The notes: a model not told the origin generated them from the sequence alone. Positions 1-8,893 are shown, numbered from the stretch's first letter. The stretch is 64,000 nucleotides of DNA from Planctomycetota bacterium (GCA_029259945.1 JAJDEF010000005.1:33629-97628), one strand, 5' to 3'. Made by a program: numbers and translations.

Positions 1-79
1 GCTGCTTGCGACTCCTTACTTCCAGAGGGGCAGAAACGAAGACCCGGTTGCCCCGGTCACACGAACAAGGAGCTTAATC

Positions 80-421
80 ATGAAGAAAATGACACTTAGT
101 TTGGCTGCGGTTGCTGCGTTGGTTTTCGTTGGTTTCGACACAAAAAGTGCAGAAGCAGCCCACGGCTTTGGAGGTTTTGGATTTCATTATGGTGGCCCGC
201 TTTTTCACGTGGATGTCGGAAATCCACATGGGTTTAGCCGGGTTAGATCACACCGTGTAAGCCACCACACGCCCGCGCATTATGATTGGCACGACACGAG
301 CCATTTTGATTATGTCCCTGCACGCAACGTGCGGCATGGCAATCACTACGACTATGTCCCTGCCCGAGTAGAATACCACGAGACAGGCCACTGGGATCGT
401 CATCACGGCGGGCATCACTAG
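80..421 (+). CDS. Small secreted His/Tyr-rich protein
   Basis: A 113-residue protein with a short basic N-terminus and a hydrophobic stretch (about residues 5-20) ending near AEA-AHG, which reads as a Sec signal peptide. A good ribosome site (AAGGAG at 68-73) precedes the ATG. The mature part is rich in His, Gly and Tyr and has a repeated unit around DYVPAR (twice, near residues 77 and 92) with related HYDW/HFDY/HYDY segments. Export and possible metal binding through His are inferences. The sequence matches no enzyme family I recognise. It stands alone on the plus strand, facing a thioesterase gene that converges on it. Confidence 0.7.
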   Translation: MKKMTLSLAAVAALVFVGFDTKSAEAAHGFGGFGFHYGGPLFHVDVGNPHGFSRVRSHRVSHHTPAHYDWHDTSHFDYVPARNVRHGNHYDYVPARVEYHETGHWDRHHGGHH

Positions 422-481
422 TCTAGAGATCGAAAAATCATTGGAGGTTCGCCGAGGCCGGCTGCGAGAAATCGTGGCCGG

Positions 482-871
482 TTAGTTTTTTGCTTCGGCG
501 ATTAAGCTATCAGGCATACGTTGAACCGTGCCATCGGTATTCACACAGGCCAACGTGCTATTGCCTTCGGCCAGCAAGACATCGCCGCGAAAAACCTGGT
601 AGCTGTGGTCGAGTCGAGCGGTGGTCGCTCGCTCGATACGGGTCACGATACGCAGCGTGTCTCCGAAAACGGCGGGCAGGTGGTACCGACAGGAAATGCT
701 GTGGACCACTAGAAGAATGCCTTGCCGCTCGAGTTCTGCGTAATCATCTCCCACAGACTGGAGCATTTTGACTCGAGCCAGTTCGAAGTATTTGAAATAG
801 TTGGTATGGTGAACAACCGCCTGGCCGTCTGTTTCGTAGTAGCGGACTTCAATTTCGATTTCGTGTTGCAT
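482..871 (-). CDS. Acyl-CoA thioesterase, YbgC/4HBT hotdog family
   Basis: A 129-residue single hotdog domain starting at an internal ATG (MQHEIEIEVRYYETDG). An upstream in-frame extension of 19 residues to 928 is possible but lies outside the fold. The motif YYETDGQAVVHHTNYFKYFE matches the active-site loop of YbgC and 4-hydroxybenzoyl-CoA thioesterases, with the conserved Asp (TDG) and the following HHTNY. The family hydrolyses short or aromatic acyl-CoA in the cytoplasm, and in some bacteria YbgC is tied to the Tol-Pal system. No tol or pal gene is adjacent here, so the substrate cannot be assigned. Confidence 0.85.
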   Translation of the reverse strand: MQHEIEIEVRYYETDGQAVVHHTNYFKYFELARVKMLQSVGDDYAELERQGILLVVHSISCRYHLPAVFGDTLRIVTRIERATTARLDHSYQVFRGDVLLAEGNSTLACVNTDGTVQRMPDSLIAEAKN

Positions 872-972
872 AGCGAGCGGTAGGTTGAATGGGAGTTCTT
901 TGGAAGATGATATAGCATAGTAGTGCATCGGTCACAGGAAGTCTAAGCCTGCACTGTTGGGCATCATGCGAG

Positions 973-1079
973 CTGCAAAGTTGTTGTGGGGAGGCGTCTC
1001 CGACGCCGATCGAGCGTCTGAATCGTGCACTTTCGGCGTCGGAGGCGCCTCCCACAATCGTTCGATATCAACTTTGCAG
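973..1079. repeat. 107-nt palindromic element, GGCGTCTCC family
   Basis: Nested inverted repeats form one long hairpin. Outer arms CTGCAAAGTTG (973-983) and CAACTTTGCAG (1069-1079) flank inner arms TTGTGGGGAGGCGTCTCCG (from 984) and the near-complement ending at 1057. A related copy with the same inner arms lies at 59848-59940. It sits between the divergent thioesterase and ACT-protein genes. No open reading frame is present. Confidence 0.85.
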
Positions 1080-1187
1080 TCCTCCTGCTAGGAAGTTCGT
1101 TTAGTTGCAATTCAGGCTCAATAACTCTATATTGTGCAGCGGTTTAAGTGACGTTAGCAGCGACTCGAAGTTCATGGAGAGCGAATC

Positions 1188-1679
1188 ATGAGTACTGGCG
1201 AAGGAGCAGGCCTGGACTTTTCGACCTTGCGGGGACGCGATTATCCCTCGATTCGCCAATTTACGGTCTTTTTGGAGAATCGGGTTGGTCAGCTGCTGGA
1301 GGTAGTGCGTCGATTTGAAGGGAGCAACGTACGGATTGTTGCACTGACGATTTCAGATTCTACCGAGTGTGCTGTCGTGCGTTTTTTGTTGAGCGACCCC
1401 GAACAGGGGCGAGAGGTGCTTGAACGTGCGGGGTTGGCCATTGTCGAGTCTGACCTGATCGGTGTCGAGTTGCCCGACAGCCCACAACCGCTGCTTCGGG
1501 TATGTACCGCGCTGCTGCAGGCGGAGGTCAATATATCGCAAGTCTATCCGCTGCTGGCTCGTCCACATGGCCGCCCTGCGGTGGCTTTGATGGTCGATAA
1601 CATTCAATTTGCGTTAGAAACGTTATCGGCAAAGGGTTTTACACCCATCAACGAGGACGACCTGTTGAACTACGAGTGA
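1188..1679 (+). CDS. Tandem ACT-domain protein
   Basis: A 163-residue cytoplasmic protein. Residues about 20-95 (IRQFTVFLENRVGQLLEVVR...) have the beta-alpha-beta-beta ACT pattern with the Gly-x-Leu ligand loop, and residues about 95-160 look like a second, weaker ACT repeat. ACT domains bind amino acids and regulate enzymes. No catalytic domain is attached, so this is probably a stand-alone regulatory or sensor subunit. The start is supported by GGAG about 10 nt before the ATG. Its target is unknown. Confidence 0.75.
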   Translation: MSTGEGAGLDFSTLRGRDYPSIRQFTVFLENRVGQLLEVVRRFEGSNVRIVALTISDSTECAVVRFLLSDPEQGREVLERAGLAIVESDLIGVELPDSPQPLLRVCTALLQAEVNISQVYPLLARPHGRPAVALMVDNIQFALETLSAKGFTPINEDDLLNYE

Positions 1680-1778
1680 AGGGTGGTAGCGGGAGGTGAG
1701 TGTAGGTCACTTGCTTCAGGGCGAGAGACCGCACCGAGGCTTGAGAGCAAATAGCATTGTGTTAGGAACGACAGAGAA

Positions 1779-2474
1779 ATGCCCATACAAGTCACATGCC
1801 CTGGGTGTCACACTCGGTTTAAGGTAGGCGACCAGCATGCTGGTAAATCAGGAGCCTGCCCCAAGTGCAAAGGGGCGATTCAGATTCCCGAGGCGTCGGA
1901 CGAGGTAGTGATTCACGCCCCTGAGCTTGAGGCTGGAGCGGTCGACTCGAAGGGTCGTTCGGTACTCAAGCCGATTAAGCGTAAGGAAGCAAAGTTCAGC
2001 GCCAATGCCCTTGCGATTGTTATTGGCCTGATACTCTTGAGCATTGCCGTTGCTTGGCTGATCGGCCAGAGCGACCTCGAAGACGCCCAACGATGGTGGG
2101 TACTGGTTGGCGGAGCAATTCTTTTGGGCCCGTTGATTTCGTATGCAGGCTACTCATTTTTGCGTGACGACGAATTGGGTGTTTACCAAGGGACTGACGT
2201 TGTCGTTCGTTCGCTGAGTTGCGGATTGGTCTACGCCTTGCTTTGGGGAGTCTACATGTATGTTGGGGTGCAACTCTTTGATTTTGAGGCGGGTTTGAAC
2301 GTGGCGCAGATTCTCGGCATGGGGGCACCCATTTTAGGTGTCGGGGCTTTGGCGGCGTTTGTCTGTTTCGATCTCGACCCAACGTCAGGGTTCTTTCACT
2401 ATGCGTTATATGTGTTGGTCACCGTCGGGCTGCGTTTTGTGATGCAATTACCATTTCTTCCCGGTATGAATTAA
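1779..2474 (+). CDS. MJ0042-type zinc-ribbon membrane protein
   Basis: A 231-residue protein. The N-terminus has two CxxC pairs (CPGCHTRF about residues 6-13 and CPKCKGAI about residues 28-35), the zinc ribbon that is very common at the front of planctomycete membrane proteins. A charged linker (about 40-75) leads to roughly five hydrophobic segments (about 76-230). The zinc ribbon is presumably cytoplasmic. The function is unknown and no enzyme motif is visible. Confidence 0.75.
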   Translation: MPIQVTCPGCHTRFKVGDQHAGKSGACPKCKGAIQIPEASDEVVIHAPELEAGAVDSKGRSVLKPIKRKEAKFSANALAIVIGLILLSIAVAWLIGQSDLEDAQRWWVLVGGAILLGPLISYAGYSFLRDDELGVYQGTDVVVRSLSCGLVYALLWGVYMYVGVQLFDFEAGLNVAQILGMGAPILGVGALAAFVCFDLDPTSGFFHYALYVLVTVGLRFVMQLPFLPGMN

Positions 2475-2496
2475 GTCTTTGAAGGTGGATAGGCCT

Positions 2497-2755
2497 CTCG
2501 CAAAGGCGCTAAGGCGCAAAGGAAAGAATCGATCAAAAAACCCGCGAAACGAAAAAATGCTTCCGATAGAAAAATAGTTACTAAAAAGGTATCACGCAGA
2601 GACGCCGAGACAGCAGAGTCGTTGAGTCGACCAGGGCTTTCCGGCAGCCAGTATTTCGATATTTGCTGCGATCGCTATTCCCCACACCTTTTCTCTGCCG
2701 CCTCTGCGACTTTGCGTTATTTCCATCACTTTTTCGCGACTTAGGCCTTTGCGAG
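2497..2755. repeat. Nested intergenic inverted repeats
   Basis: The 305-bp gap after the zinc-ribbon gene holds two nested inverted repeats and no credible gene. The outer arms are CTCGCAAAGGC (2497-2507) and GCCTTTGCGAG (2745-2755). Inner arms include CGCAGAG (2595-2601) and CTCTGCG (2702-2708), in longer imperfect CGCAGAGACGCCGAGA / TCTCTGCCGCCTCTGCG blocks. The inner type resembles the CCACAGAGG palindromes found at 41.2 and 52 kb. Confidence 0.7.
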
Positions 2756-2779
2756 TAGTTCAACTTCCTTTATTTGCCT

Positions 2780-4111
2780 ATGACTTCGCTTCGCCAAATT
2801 CCAGAAGTCGCTGCGTTGCGTAGCGGATGTGGATTGATACGGATTCCGCCCGAGCTGGACGTGCCGTTAACCGCTCGTGTGCGCCAATTGATCGATACGG
2901 TGGAGTTCCGGCGTCTGGCTAACATTAGCCAGCTCGGCTTGGTGGGGTTGGTTTACCCGGCTGCGAACCATACGCGGTTCGAGCACTCGCTGGGCGTCTA
3001 TCGCATGGCGCTGCTGTTTTTGGATCGTTTAGCAGACGATCCACGGTTTGGGGCCCTCATCGAGCCTCGCGATGCAGAGCGTTTTTTGGTTGCGGCATTG
3101 TTGCATGACTTGGGGCATTGGCCATTTTGCCATCCGATCGAAGATATTTCGTTGCCGCAAGTTCCCAGTCACGAGCTATTTGCAAACAGTTTTTTGCTGG
3201 AAGGCGAAGTCGCCGACGTTTTGCGAGAAGAGTGGGACTTGCAACCTCGTGAGATTGTGGAGCTGCTTTCAGACAAAGCCACGGATCGAAAGACTCGGTT
3301 GTTGCAGAGCCTGCTGTCGGGCCCGATTGATGTCGACAAGATGGACTATCTGATGCGAGATAGTCTGCACGCTGGGGTGCCTTATGGGCGCAATTTCGAC
3401 CAAGCCCGACTCATTCAAAGCTTGTGTCTGAACGAGAAAGGCGACGGGCTCGCTATTTCAGACAAGGGGCGTACTGCGGCTGAAATGCTGGTGTTTGCGC
3501 GCTATGTGATGTTCAGCGAGGTTTATTGGCACCATGCCGTGCGATCGGCAACCGCGATGTTGCAACGGGCGTTTATATTGTTGCATGAATCGCTTGATAT
3601 CGATTTGCTCTTTCGTCAAACGGAGCAGCAAATGGTCGAAGGGCTACTTGCTGCGGCTGGTGATGGGGGGGCTCGGGACTTGCTAGACGGGCTTTTTGGT
3701 CCCACGCGTCGACTTTACAAACGAGTTGCGCAATACAGCCTGTTTCAAGAGAACGATCTTTATCAAATGCTCGCAAGAAAGCCTTATCCCTGGTTGGTGC
3801 GTTGCGCCGAGCATTTTGCGGGGGTGGCGAGCACCGCCTTGTCGCGGGTAATCGCTCCGCACGAGATTCTATTTGATGCCCCGCCGATGAAGTTGGAGGT
3901 TGAGTTCCAGATCGACGTCTACTTCGCTAAAGAAGATTGCTATCGGCGTCTGGGCGATATTTCGCCGGTTGTCAAAACATTGGCACGCGAACAATTTGAC
4001 GACTACGTCAAGCGGGTACGTTTGTTCGTGCATCCCCGGGTCGCTGACGACCTGAAGTCGCTTGTGCAACTGCCAGAGTTGATTGCGGAAGCAGCAGAGC
4101 TAACTGGTTGA
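2780..4111 (+). CDS. HD-domain phosphohydrolase (dGTPase/SAMHD1-like)
   Basis: A 443-residue protein. The HD signature is clear: a first His in RFEHSLGVYRMA (about residue 65), then LLHDLGHWPFCHP (about 108-120) and the downstream Asp in SGPIDVDKMDYLMRDS (about 180-195). This is the COG1078 arrangement, related to dNTP triphosphohydrolases and SAMHD1. Metal-dependent phosphohydrolase activity is inferred and the substrate is unknown. I chose the ATG at 2780 over the TTG two codons earlier; no ribosome site is evident for either. Confidence 0.85.
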   Translation: MTSLRQIPEVAALRSGCGLIRIPPELDVPLTARVRQLIDTVEFRRLANISQLGLVGLVYPAANHTRFEHSLGVYRMALLFLDRLADDPRFGALIEPRDAERFLVAALLHDLGHWPFCHPIEDISLPQVPSHELFANSFLLEGEVADVLREEWDLQPREIVELLSDKATDRKTRLLQSLLSGPIDVDKMDYLMRDSLHAGVPYGRNFDQARLIQSLCLNEKGDGLAISDKGRTAAEMLVFARYVMFSEVYWHHAVRSATAMLQRAFILLHESLDIDLLFRQTEQQMVEGLLAAAGDGGARDLLDGLFGPTRRLYKRVAQYSLFQENDLYQMLARKPYPWLVRCAEHFAGVASTALSRVIAPHEILFDAPPMKLEVEFQIDVYFAKEDCYRRLGDISPVVKTLAREQFDDYVKRVRLFVHPRVADDLKSLVQLPELIAEAAELTG

Positions 4112-4123
4112 GACGACGTTTGC

Positions 4124-4513
4124 TTAAGTCGCCGATGCGGGCTGCAATTCTTCCGGCGCATGAGTCACTGCCCGATATTTAGCTAGGCTATTTTCGATGA
4201 CCTCAACGGTAGCAAAGCCCAGGTCGGTAACAATGCTTTCCATGGGCCGGACACGGACGGATTGGTGATAGAGTAAGCTGGATAAGTCGTCTTCGGTAAG
4301 TATGCCCGCTTTTAACGCCAGATCACCAAAGAGTTCCTTAGGTTCGTCTGCTTGCGTACGTAGCACTTTGAAAACGTCTTTGACGGTGAGCTTGCCTAGT
4401 TCGATGGCAAGAGCACCTACCTGCGGGCGGGAAGCCAATTGGCATTCGAGTGCTTCAATAAATTGTGAAGGCGTGATCGCGCCCTGTTTTACAAGAAAAA
4501 GTCCAAATTGCAT
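4124..4513 (-). CDS. Conserved protein of unknown function, GspE-N-like helices
   Basis: A 129-residue soluble protein beginning MQFGLFLVKQGAITPSQFIEAL. Two similar helical blocks (about residues 1-50 and 50-100) carry the pattern G-x-L-(ST)-x-x-(DQ)-(FL), as in the N-terminal segments of type II secretion/type IV pilus ATPases (GspE/PilB N domain). No ATPase follows. A ribosome site (AAGGGG) precedes the ATG by about 7 nt. It converges tail to tail with the HD phosphohydrolase. Structural likeness is inferred by eye, and the role is unknown. Confidence 0.65.
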   Translation of the reverse strand: MQFGLFLVKQGAITPSQFIEALECQLASRPQVGALAIELGKLTVKDVFKVLRTQADEPKELFGDLALKAGILTEDDLSSLLYHQSVRVRPMESIVTDLGFATVEVIENSLAKYRAVTHAPEELQPASAT

Positions 4514-5132
4514 CGTCTGCCCCTTTTCGATTACATAAAGTTTGGGTTTCGGCTCACTTATAAGGTCATCTGGTTGGTGATCTGAAGCTACTATTTTCCG
4601 TATTTATTTTAGAAACTTAGGAAAGGTTAGGTCAGCAATTGCGAGCATCTTGGTGAGAAGCAGGAAACCATCTGAGAAATTCGTTCTAGAGATTGCAAAA
4701 CACCTACGATCGTTACAGCCTGAGCGCCAATTTGATGGCCGTCGATTGTCTGTACAAAAGCAGGGCAGATTTTTTTGTACACAGTCGCAGTTTGTGTTGT
4801 TTTCGCTTGGTTACCGCGGATGGTGTTTCGGCATGTGCAGGTTATTCGAACTAAAACACCGCCATGATAATCTGGAGAAAATACGCCTTGTCTGCCGATA
4901 GGGTATTTAGAGTCGGTTTCAGAACTCTATAACAGGCATCCTACGGCCAGAATTTTTTGTGCAGAAGTGGGTTTTGAAACCGGCGGTAGAACAGAGTGGT
5001 TGCTCTTGTTCGGCTCGCAATGGATGTGTGTCGTTTGAAACTCCCCCCTGATTGCATCAAGCAGACGAGGCTTGGCGCTAACTCCCCCGATTGGTAGTTG
5101 AGCAGTTTCCCGTACTGTTTGGCTTGCAAACG
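4514..5132. other. 619-bp intergenic region with a TGTACAAAA dyad
   Basis: No coding region is supported on either strand. The notable feature is a perfect 9-bp inverted repeat, TGTACAAAA at 4751-4759 and TTTTGTACA at 4773-4781, with a 13-nt spacer. It could be an operator or a hairpin for the divergent genes on either side (the 129-aa protein and the RNase H-like protein). The rest is AT-richer than its neighbours and shows nothing I can name. Confidence 0.5.
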
Positions 5133-5768
5133 ATGACTTCTAGTAGCCCCCATTACTTGCTTTTCGCTGAGGCAAGTCGTAGTAGCCGGTCCATTCAGAC
5201 TTGGCGGTTTGTCCTTCAAAACGTCGAAACGCATCGTCGTTTCTGTGCCACCGATACCGAGCCGACAGAATGTAGCGAGAGGCTAGAGCTGTTAGCTGTG
5301 GTGAGAGGTCTCGAAGCACTCGATGGCCCGGCTCGTGTTACCTTGGTGACGAAAAGTCGATACGTGAGTCGAGGTTTAAAGTCTGGCTTGGAAGAATGGC
5401 GAGCCAATCGATGGTGCTGGGAACGTTTTGGTCGAATGGTGCCCGTGCGTGATCGTGATCTGTGGCAACGCGTCGATCGGGCCTTACAGTATCACCTAGT
5501 CGATTGTCAGACTTGGCATTTCGACGACAAGGTTTTAGGTGACGTGGTTGATGAAGCATCTTCGACACTACAGCGTAAGGACCCGCCTACCAGAAGGCTG
5601 ACACCCAAGTATCGACTTAAACAGGCAAATGGATCATCGCGGCGGATTCGCACGGACCGTCAGCAAGTGCGGTCGCAGCCTGCAGCCCTGACAATCGATA
5701 CCGTCTGGAAGAATACAAAATCGTGGGCCTACGCGCTCACTCGCCCTGCCTTGAGGTCTACGGCATAG
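5133..5768 (+). CDS. RNase H-fold protein lacking catalytic acids
   Basis: A 211-residue protein starting at ATG 5133 (an in-frame TTG 42 nt upstream is less likely). Residues about 8-135 align by eye with ribonuclease HI. The segment ERLELLAVVRGLEAL holds the conserved Glu, TKSRYVSRGL corresponds to TDSQYVRQGI of RNase HI, and RDLWQRVDRAL matches the conserved VDLWQRLDxAL helix. The first Asp is replaced by Glu (FAEAS), the TDS Asp is Lys, and the last Asp-containing block is lost. A basic C-terminal tail (about 150-211) replaces it. It probably binds nucleic acid without cutting, or is a divergent paralogue. It lies 159 bp before glgB on the same strand. Confidence 0.7.
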   Translation: MTSSSPHYLLFAEASRSSRSIQTWRFVLQNVETHRRFCATDTEPTECSERLELLAVVRGLEALDGPARVTLVTKSRYVSRGLKSGLEEWRANRWCWERFGRMVPVRDRDLWQRVDRALQYHLVDCQTWHFDDKVLGDVVDEASSTLQRKDPPTRRLTPKYRLKQANGSSRRIRTDRQQVRSQPAALTIDTVWKNTKSWAYALTRPALRSTA

Positions 5769-5927
5769 TTGTCTTCTTCTCGGTAAGTCTGCTGGGGGAT
5801 GCGCTTTAACCCCTGGTTTTATAGAGCCGATAGATTGAAAAGAGCAAATAGGGTAGAGGATTATCAATTTCTAGTCGGCAAAGTGACTTTGTTTCAAGTA
5901 CAACAGAACACAAGAAGGACGATTCCC

Positions 5928-8150
5928 GTGCGATCTCAGGTAGATGTGAGTGCCATTGCTCCGGTAGTTTACGGCCACCATGAAAATCCGTTCGAGGTTT
6001 TAGGGCCTCACGAAATCGAAGAGGATGGTCGCCGTGCATTAGCGGTACGGGCCTACTTGCCAGAATCGAAGCAAGTATGGCTCGTGGATCAGAAACATGG
6101 GATTTCGCAGCCGATGCGTCGGATCCATCCGACGGGACTCTTCGAAGCAATTTGTTCTTCCGAAGTTTATGACAAACAAGATGGCCCGACCTACCAATTT
6201 CGCGCAGTGAACCAAGCAGGTACGCAGACAACAATGCACGACCCCTATGCCTTTCCGCCGCTTTTGACCGACTACGACCTCCATCTGCTTGCCGAGGGGC
6301 AGCACTGGGACAGTTACAACAAGCTGGGTGCGCACCAGCGCGAGATCAACGGAGTGGTGGGCACGAACTTCGCTGTTTGGGCTCCGAATGCGGACAGTGT
6401 TAGCATTGTCGGTGATTTTAACAATTGGGATCGTCGCCCCCATGCGATGCGCAAACATATGCCGAGTGGAATTTGGGAATTGTTTTTACCCGAGTTGCCG
6501 TTCGGCACGTTGTATAAGTTCGCAGTAAAAGACCGTTGGGGCAAGGTCGTCGAAAAATGCGACCCCTATGGTTTTGCTGCCGAGTTGCCGCCACGCACTG
6601 CGAATATCGTGACGGACCTAGAGAGTTATGAGTGGGCAGACGCCGATTGGCTGGCGAAGCGCGAGCAACACAACGGTCTGGATGCCCCGATTTCGATCTA
6701 CGAGGTTCATCTGGGCAGTTGGAAGAAGGATCATCATGGCGAAACACAATGGTTGAATTACCGAGATTTGGCGCATCAGTTGGTCGCGTATTGCAAGGAG
6801 TTGGGCTATACGCATCTGGAGCTGATGCCGATTAGCGAGCATCCTTTTACCGGGAGCTGGGGCTATCAGACCGTGGGCTACTTTGCGGCAACGAGTCGAT
6901 ATGGGTCGCCCGAGGATTTCAAGTATTTTGTTGATCACTGTCACCAGAACGATATTGGGGTGCTGATCGACTGGGTGCCGGCACATTTCCCTAAAGATAG
7001 CCACGGCCTCGACACCTTTGACGGCACGGCACTGTATGAACACGCTGATCCTCGGCAGGGCGAGCATCCTGACTGGGGAACGAAGATTTTTAATTACAGC
7101 CGTAACGAAGTGCGGAACTTTTTAGTTTCGAACGCGTTGTTTTGGCTTGACCAATATCACATCGATGGGCTGCGGGTCGATGCGGTGGCGTCGATGCTGT
7201 ATCTGGACTACAGCCGCGAAGATGGGGACTGGGTTCCCAATATGTATGGTGGTCGCGAAAATCTAGAGGCGATTTCGCTTGTCAAAGAATTTAACGAACA
7301 GGTCCATCTGCAGCACCCTGGCGTCTTGACGGTTGCTGAGGAATCGACAGCCTGGGGCGGTGTCTCGCGACCGACCTACCTAGGTGGCTTGGGATTCAGC
7401 CTGAAATGGAATATGGGCTGGATGAACGATACGCTGCAGTACATGCGACACGATCCGATTCACCGAGGTTATCACCACGATGAATTGACCTTCTCGCTGA
7501 TCTATGCGTTTACCGAAAATTTTGTTCTGCCATTCTCACACGACGAAGTGGTACACGGCAAAGGGTCGATGCTTGACCAAATGCCGGGCGACCTCTGGCA
7601 GAAATTCGCTAATCTGCGGTTGTTGTACGGCTACCAATGGACACACCCTGGCAAGAAAGTTCAGTTTATGGGCGGCGAGATCGCTCAGTGGAAAGAATGG
7701 GATTGTGACAACGAATTGCAGTGGGATCTTCTGCAGTGGGAGACGCACCAAGGAATCCAAAAGCTAGTAGGCGACCTGAACAAGGTTTACCAGCGTGAGC
7801 CAGCTCTGCATCAAGTCGATTTCGAGAACGGCGGGTTTGAATGGATCGATAGCCACAACCACAACGATAGTGTGTTGGTTTATATTCGTCGGGCAAAGGA
7901 TCCTGAAGACTATGTGGTGGTCGTTTGCAACTTCACGCCGGTCGTGCGAACCAACTATCGACTTGGTATGCCTGAAGGTGGCTGGTACGACGAAATTCTT
8001 AATACCGACTCGCAATACTACGGCGGAAGCAACGTGGGCAACGCCCCGGGTGTGAACGTCAAAGAACGCGAAAGTCACGGCCGGCCGTTTTCTGTTGAAC
8101 TGACGTTGCCGCCCCTGTCGGTCATGGTGCTGAAGCCGAGAAGAGAGTAA
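5928..8150 (+). CDS. glgB: 1,4-alpha-glucan branching enzyme
   Basis: Glycogen branching enzyme, which forms alpha-1,6 branches in glycogen in the cytoplasm. From the GTG at 5928 it is 740 residues, close to the family norm of about 730. That GTG follows AGAAGGA by 8 nt, and the 43 in-frame residues upstream to 5799 look non-coding. Visible are an N-terminal CBM48 pair ([12 protein letters not shown] near residue 20; [21 protein letters not shown] near 145) and a GH13 barrel with [16 protein letters not shown] (nucleophile Asp about 417), the acid in VAEES (about 470) and [13 protein letters not shown] (about 537). No other glycogen gene is next to it. Confidence 0.95.
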   Translation: MRSQVDVSAIAPVVYGHHENPFEVLGPHEIEEDGRRALAVRAYLPESKQVWLVDQKHGISQPMRRIHPTGLFEAICSSEVYDKQDGPTYQFRAVNQAGTQTTMHDPYAFPPLLTDYDLHLLAEGQHWDSYNKLGAHQREINGVVGTNFAVWAPNADSVSIVGDFNNWDRRPHAMRKHMPSGIWELFLPELPFGTLYKFAVKDRWGKVVEKCDPYGFAAELPPRTANIVTDLESYEWADADWLAKREQHNGLDAPISIYEVHLGSWKKDHHGETQWLNYRDLAHQLVAYCKELGYTHLELMPISEHPFTGSWGYQTVGYFAATSRYGSPEDFKYFVDHCHQNDIGVLIDWVPAHFPKDSHGLDTFDGTALYEHADPRQGEHPDWGTKIFNYSRNEVRNFLVSNALFWLDQYHIDGLRVDAVASMLYLDYSREDGDWVPNMYGGRENLEAISLVKEFNEQVHLQHPGVLTVAEESTAWGGVSRPTYLGGLGFSLKWNMGWMNDTLQYMRHDPIHRGYHHDELTFSLIYAFTENFVLPFSHDEVVHGKGSMLDQMPGDLWQKFANLRLLYGYQWTHPGKKVQFMGGEIAQWKEWDCDNELQWDLLQWETHQGIQKLVGDLNKVYQREPALHQVDFENGGFEWIDSHNHNDSVLVYIRRAKDPEDYVVVVCNFTPVVRTNYRLGMPEGGWYDEILNTDSQYYGGSNVGNAPGVNVKERESHGRPFSVELTLPPLSVMVLKPRRE

Positions 8151-8260
8151 TCGATAGCCCTATTCTTTTTTGCCCTAGCATCAAAGTAGGTGGGATAGGC
8201 CAAAGTGAAGCGACGGCCCATCGGTTCAGGTGGGGAATCAAATTTCTGGTCGTGCAGCTA

Positions 8261-8304
8261 TTGACATCCCATAAATAGCATATATACTTTAAGTTATGTG
8301 GGAT
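8261..8304 (+). promoter_or_regulatory. Toxin-antitoxin promoter with dyad operator candidate
   Basis: TTGACA (8261-8266), a 16-nt spacer and TATACT (8283-8288) form a near-consensus sigma-70-type promoter. The toxin ATG begins at 8296, only 7 nt after the -10 box, so the transcript would start at or within a base or two of the start codon. Hexamers ATCCCA (8266-8271) and TGGGAT (8299-8304) form a perfect dyad about three helical turns apart around the -10 box, a plausible site for autoregulation by the Xre antitoxin. Binding is inferred. Confidence 0.6.
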
Positions 8305-8577
8305 ATCTTTGAACACCGAAGGGTGGGTAGGCAAATAAAGACGGCCCCGGCAGAGGTGTTGAAACGATATGAAAAATGGAAAGATATCATTGCAATATCC
8401 GGTCCAAGTGGGGTGAGGAAAATCAAAGGATTTAATGATGAAGCGTTAAAGGGAGAATGGAAAAAGCACCGCTCCTCCCGCCTGGGGCTCCAGTATCGTG
8501 TTATTTACAAGGTAGCTAAAGAACAGGTTCTGGTTCAAGTCGTGACTCTAACGCCTCATGATTACAGGAGGAAATGA
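8296..8577 (+). CDS. RelE/HigB-family mRNA interferase toxin
   Basis: A 93-residue basic protein of the RelE/ParE superfamily. The core LKGEWKKHRSSRLGLQYRVIYKV has the basic strand and the LxYRVIY signature, and the C-terminus VTLTPHDYRRK resembles the basic or aromatic end that supplies catalytic residues in RelE/HigB toxins. The family cleaves mRNA on the ribosome. The gene lies before its antitoxin, the HigBA order, with one base between its stop and the next ATG. The promoter position suggests leaderless translation of the toxin, whereas the antitoxin has a strong ribosome site. Confidence 0.85.
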   Translation: MWDIFEHRRVGRQIKTAPAEVLKRYEKWKDIIAISGPSGVRKIKGFNDEALKGEWKKHRSSRLGLQYRVIYKVAKEQVLVQVVTLTPHDYRRK

Positions 8578-8578
8578 C

Positions 8579-8833
8579 ATGAAAGATTATCGTCGCGCTA
8601 AAAAAAATGTGGATGTCACGGTCGGAGAATCGGTTCGAATCATCCGAGAGCTTCAAGAGCTTAGCCAGAATGACTTGGCTGAGATAACAGGTATCGCTCA
8701 GTCAACGATCTCGGCGATTGAAAACGATCGGGTTAAGCTCGGCGTAGAGCGGGCAAAGGTTCTTGCTAGAGCCTTGCGGTGCCATCCAGCAGTGTTAGTG
8801 TTTCCCGGTTGGGATACTGAGGTCGCCGCATAA
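8579..8833 (+). CDS. Xre-family antitoxin
   Basis: An 84-residue protein starting at ATG 8579, preceded by AGGAGG with about 7 nt spacing inside the end of the toxin gene. Residues about 18-72 form a classic HTH_XRE: IIRELQELSQNDLAEITGIAQSTISAIENDRVKLG. It should neutralise the toxin upstream and repress the shared promoter. The contrast between its strong ribosome site and the toxin's apparent lack of one would favour excess antitoxin, as is usual for type II systems. Confidence 0.9.
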   Translation: MKDYRRAKKNVDVTVGESVRIIRELQELSQNDLAEITGIAQSTISAIENDRVKLGVERAKVLARALRCHPAVLVFPGWDTEVAA

Positions 8834-8893
8834 CGAGTCATTTGGGGCTAAGAGGTAATCGCCACCTATACTTCTTGTTCGGCGGAGCGAGAT

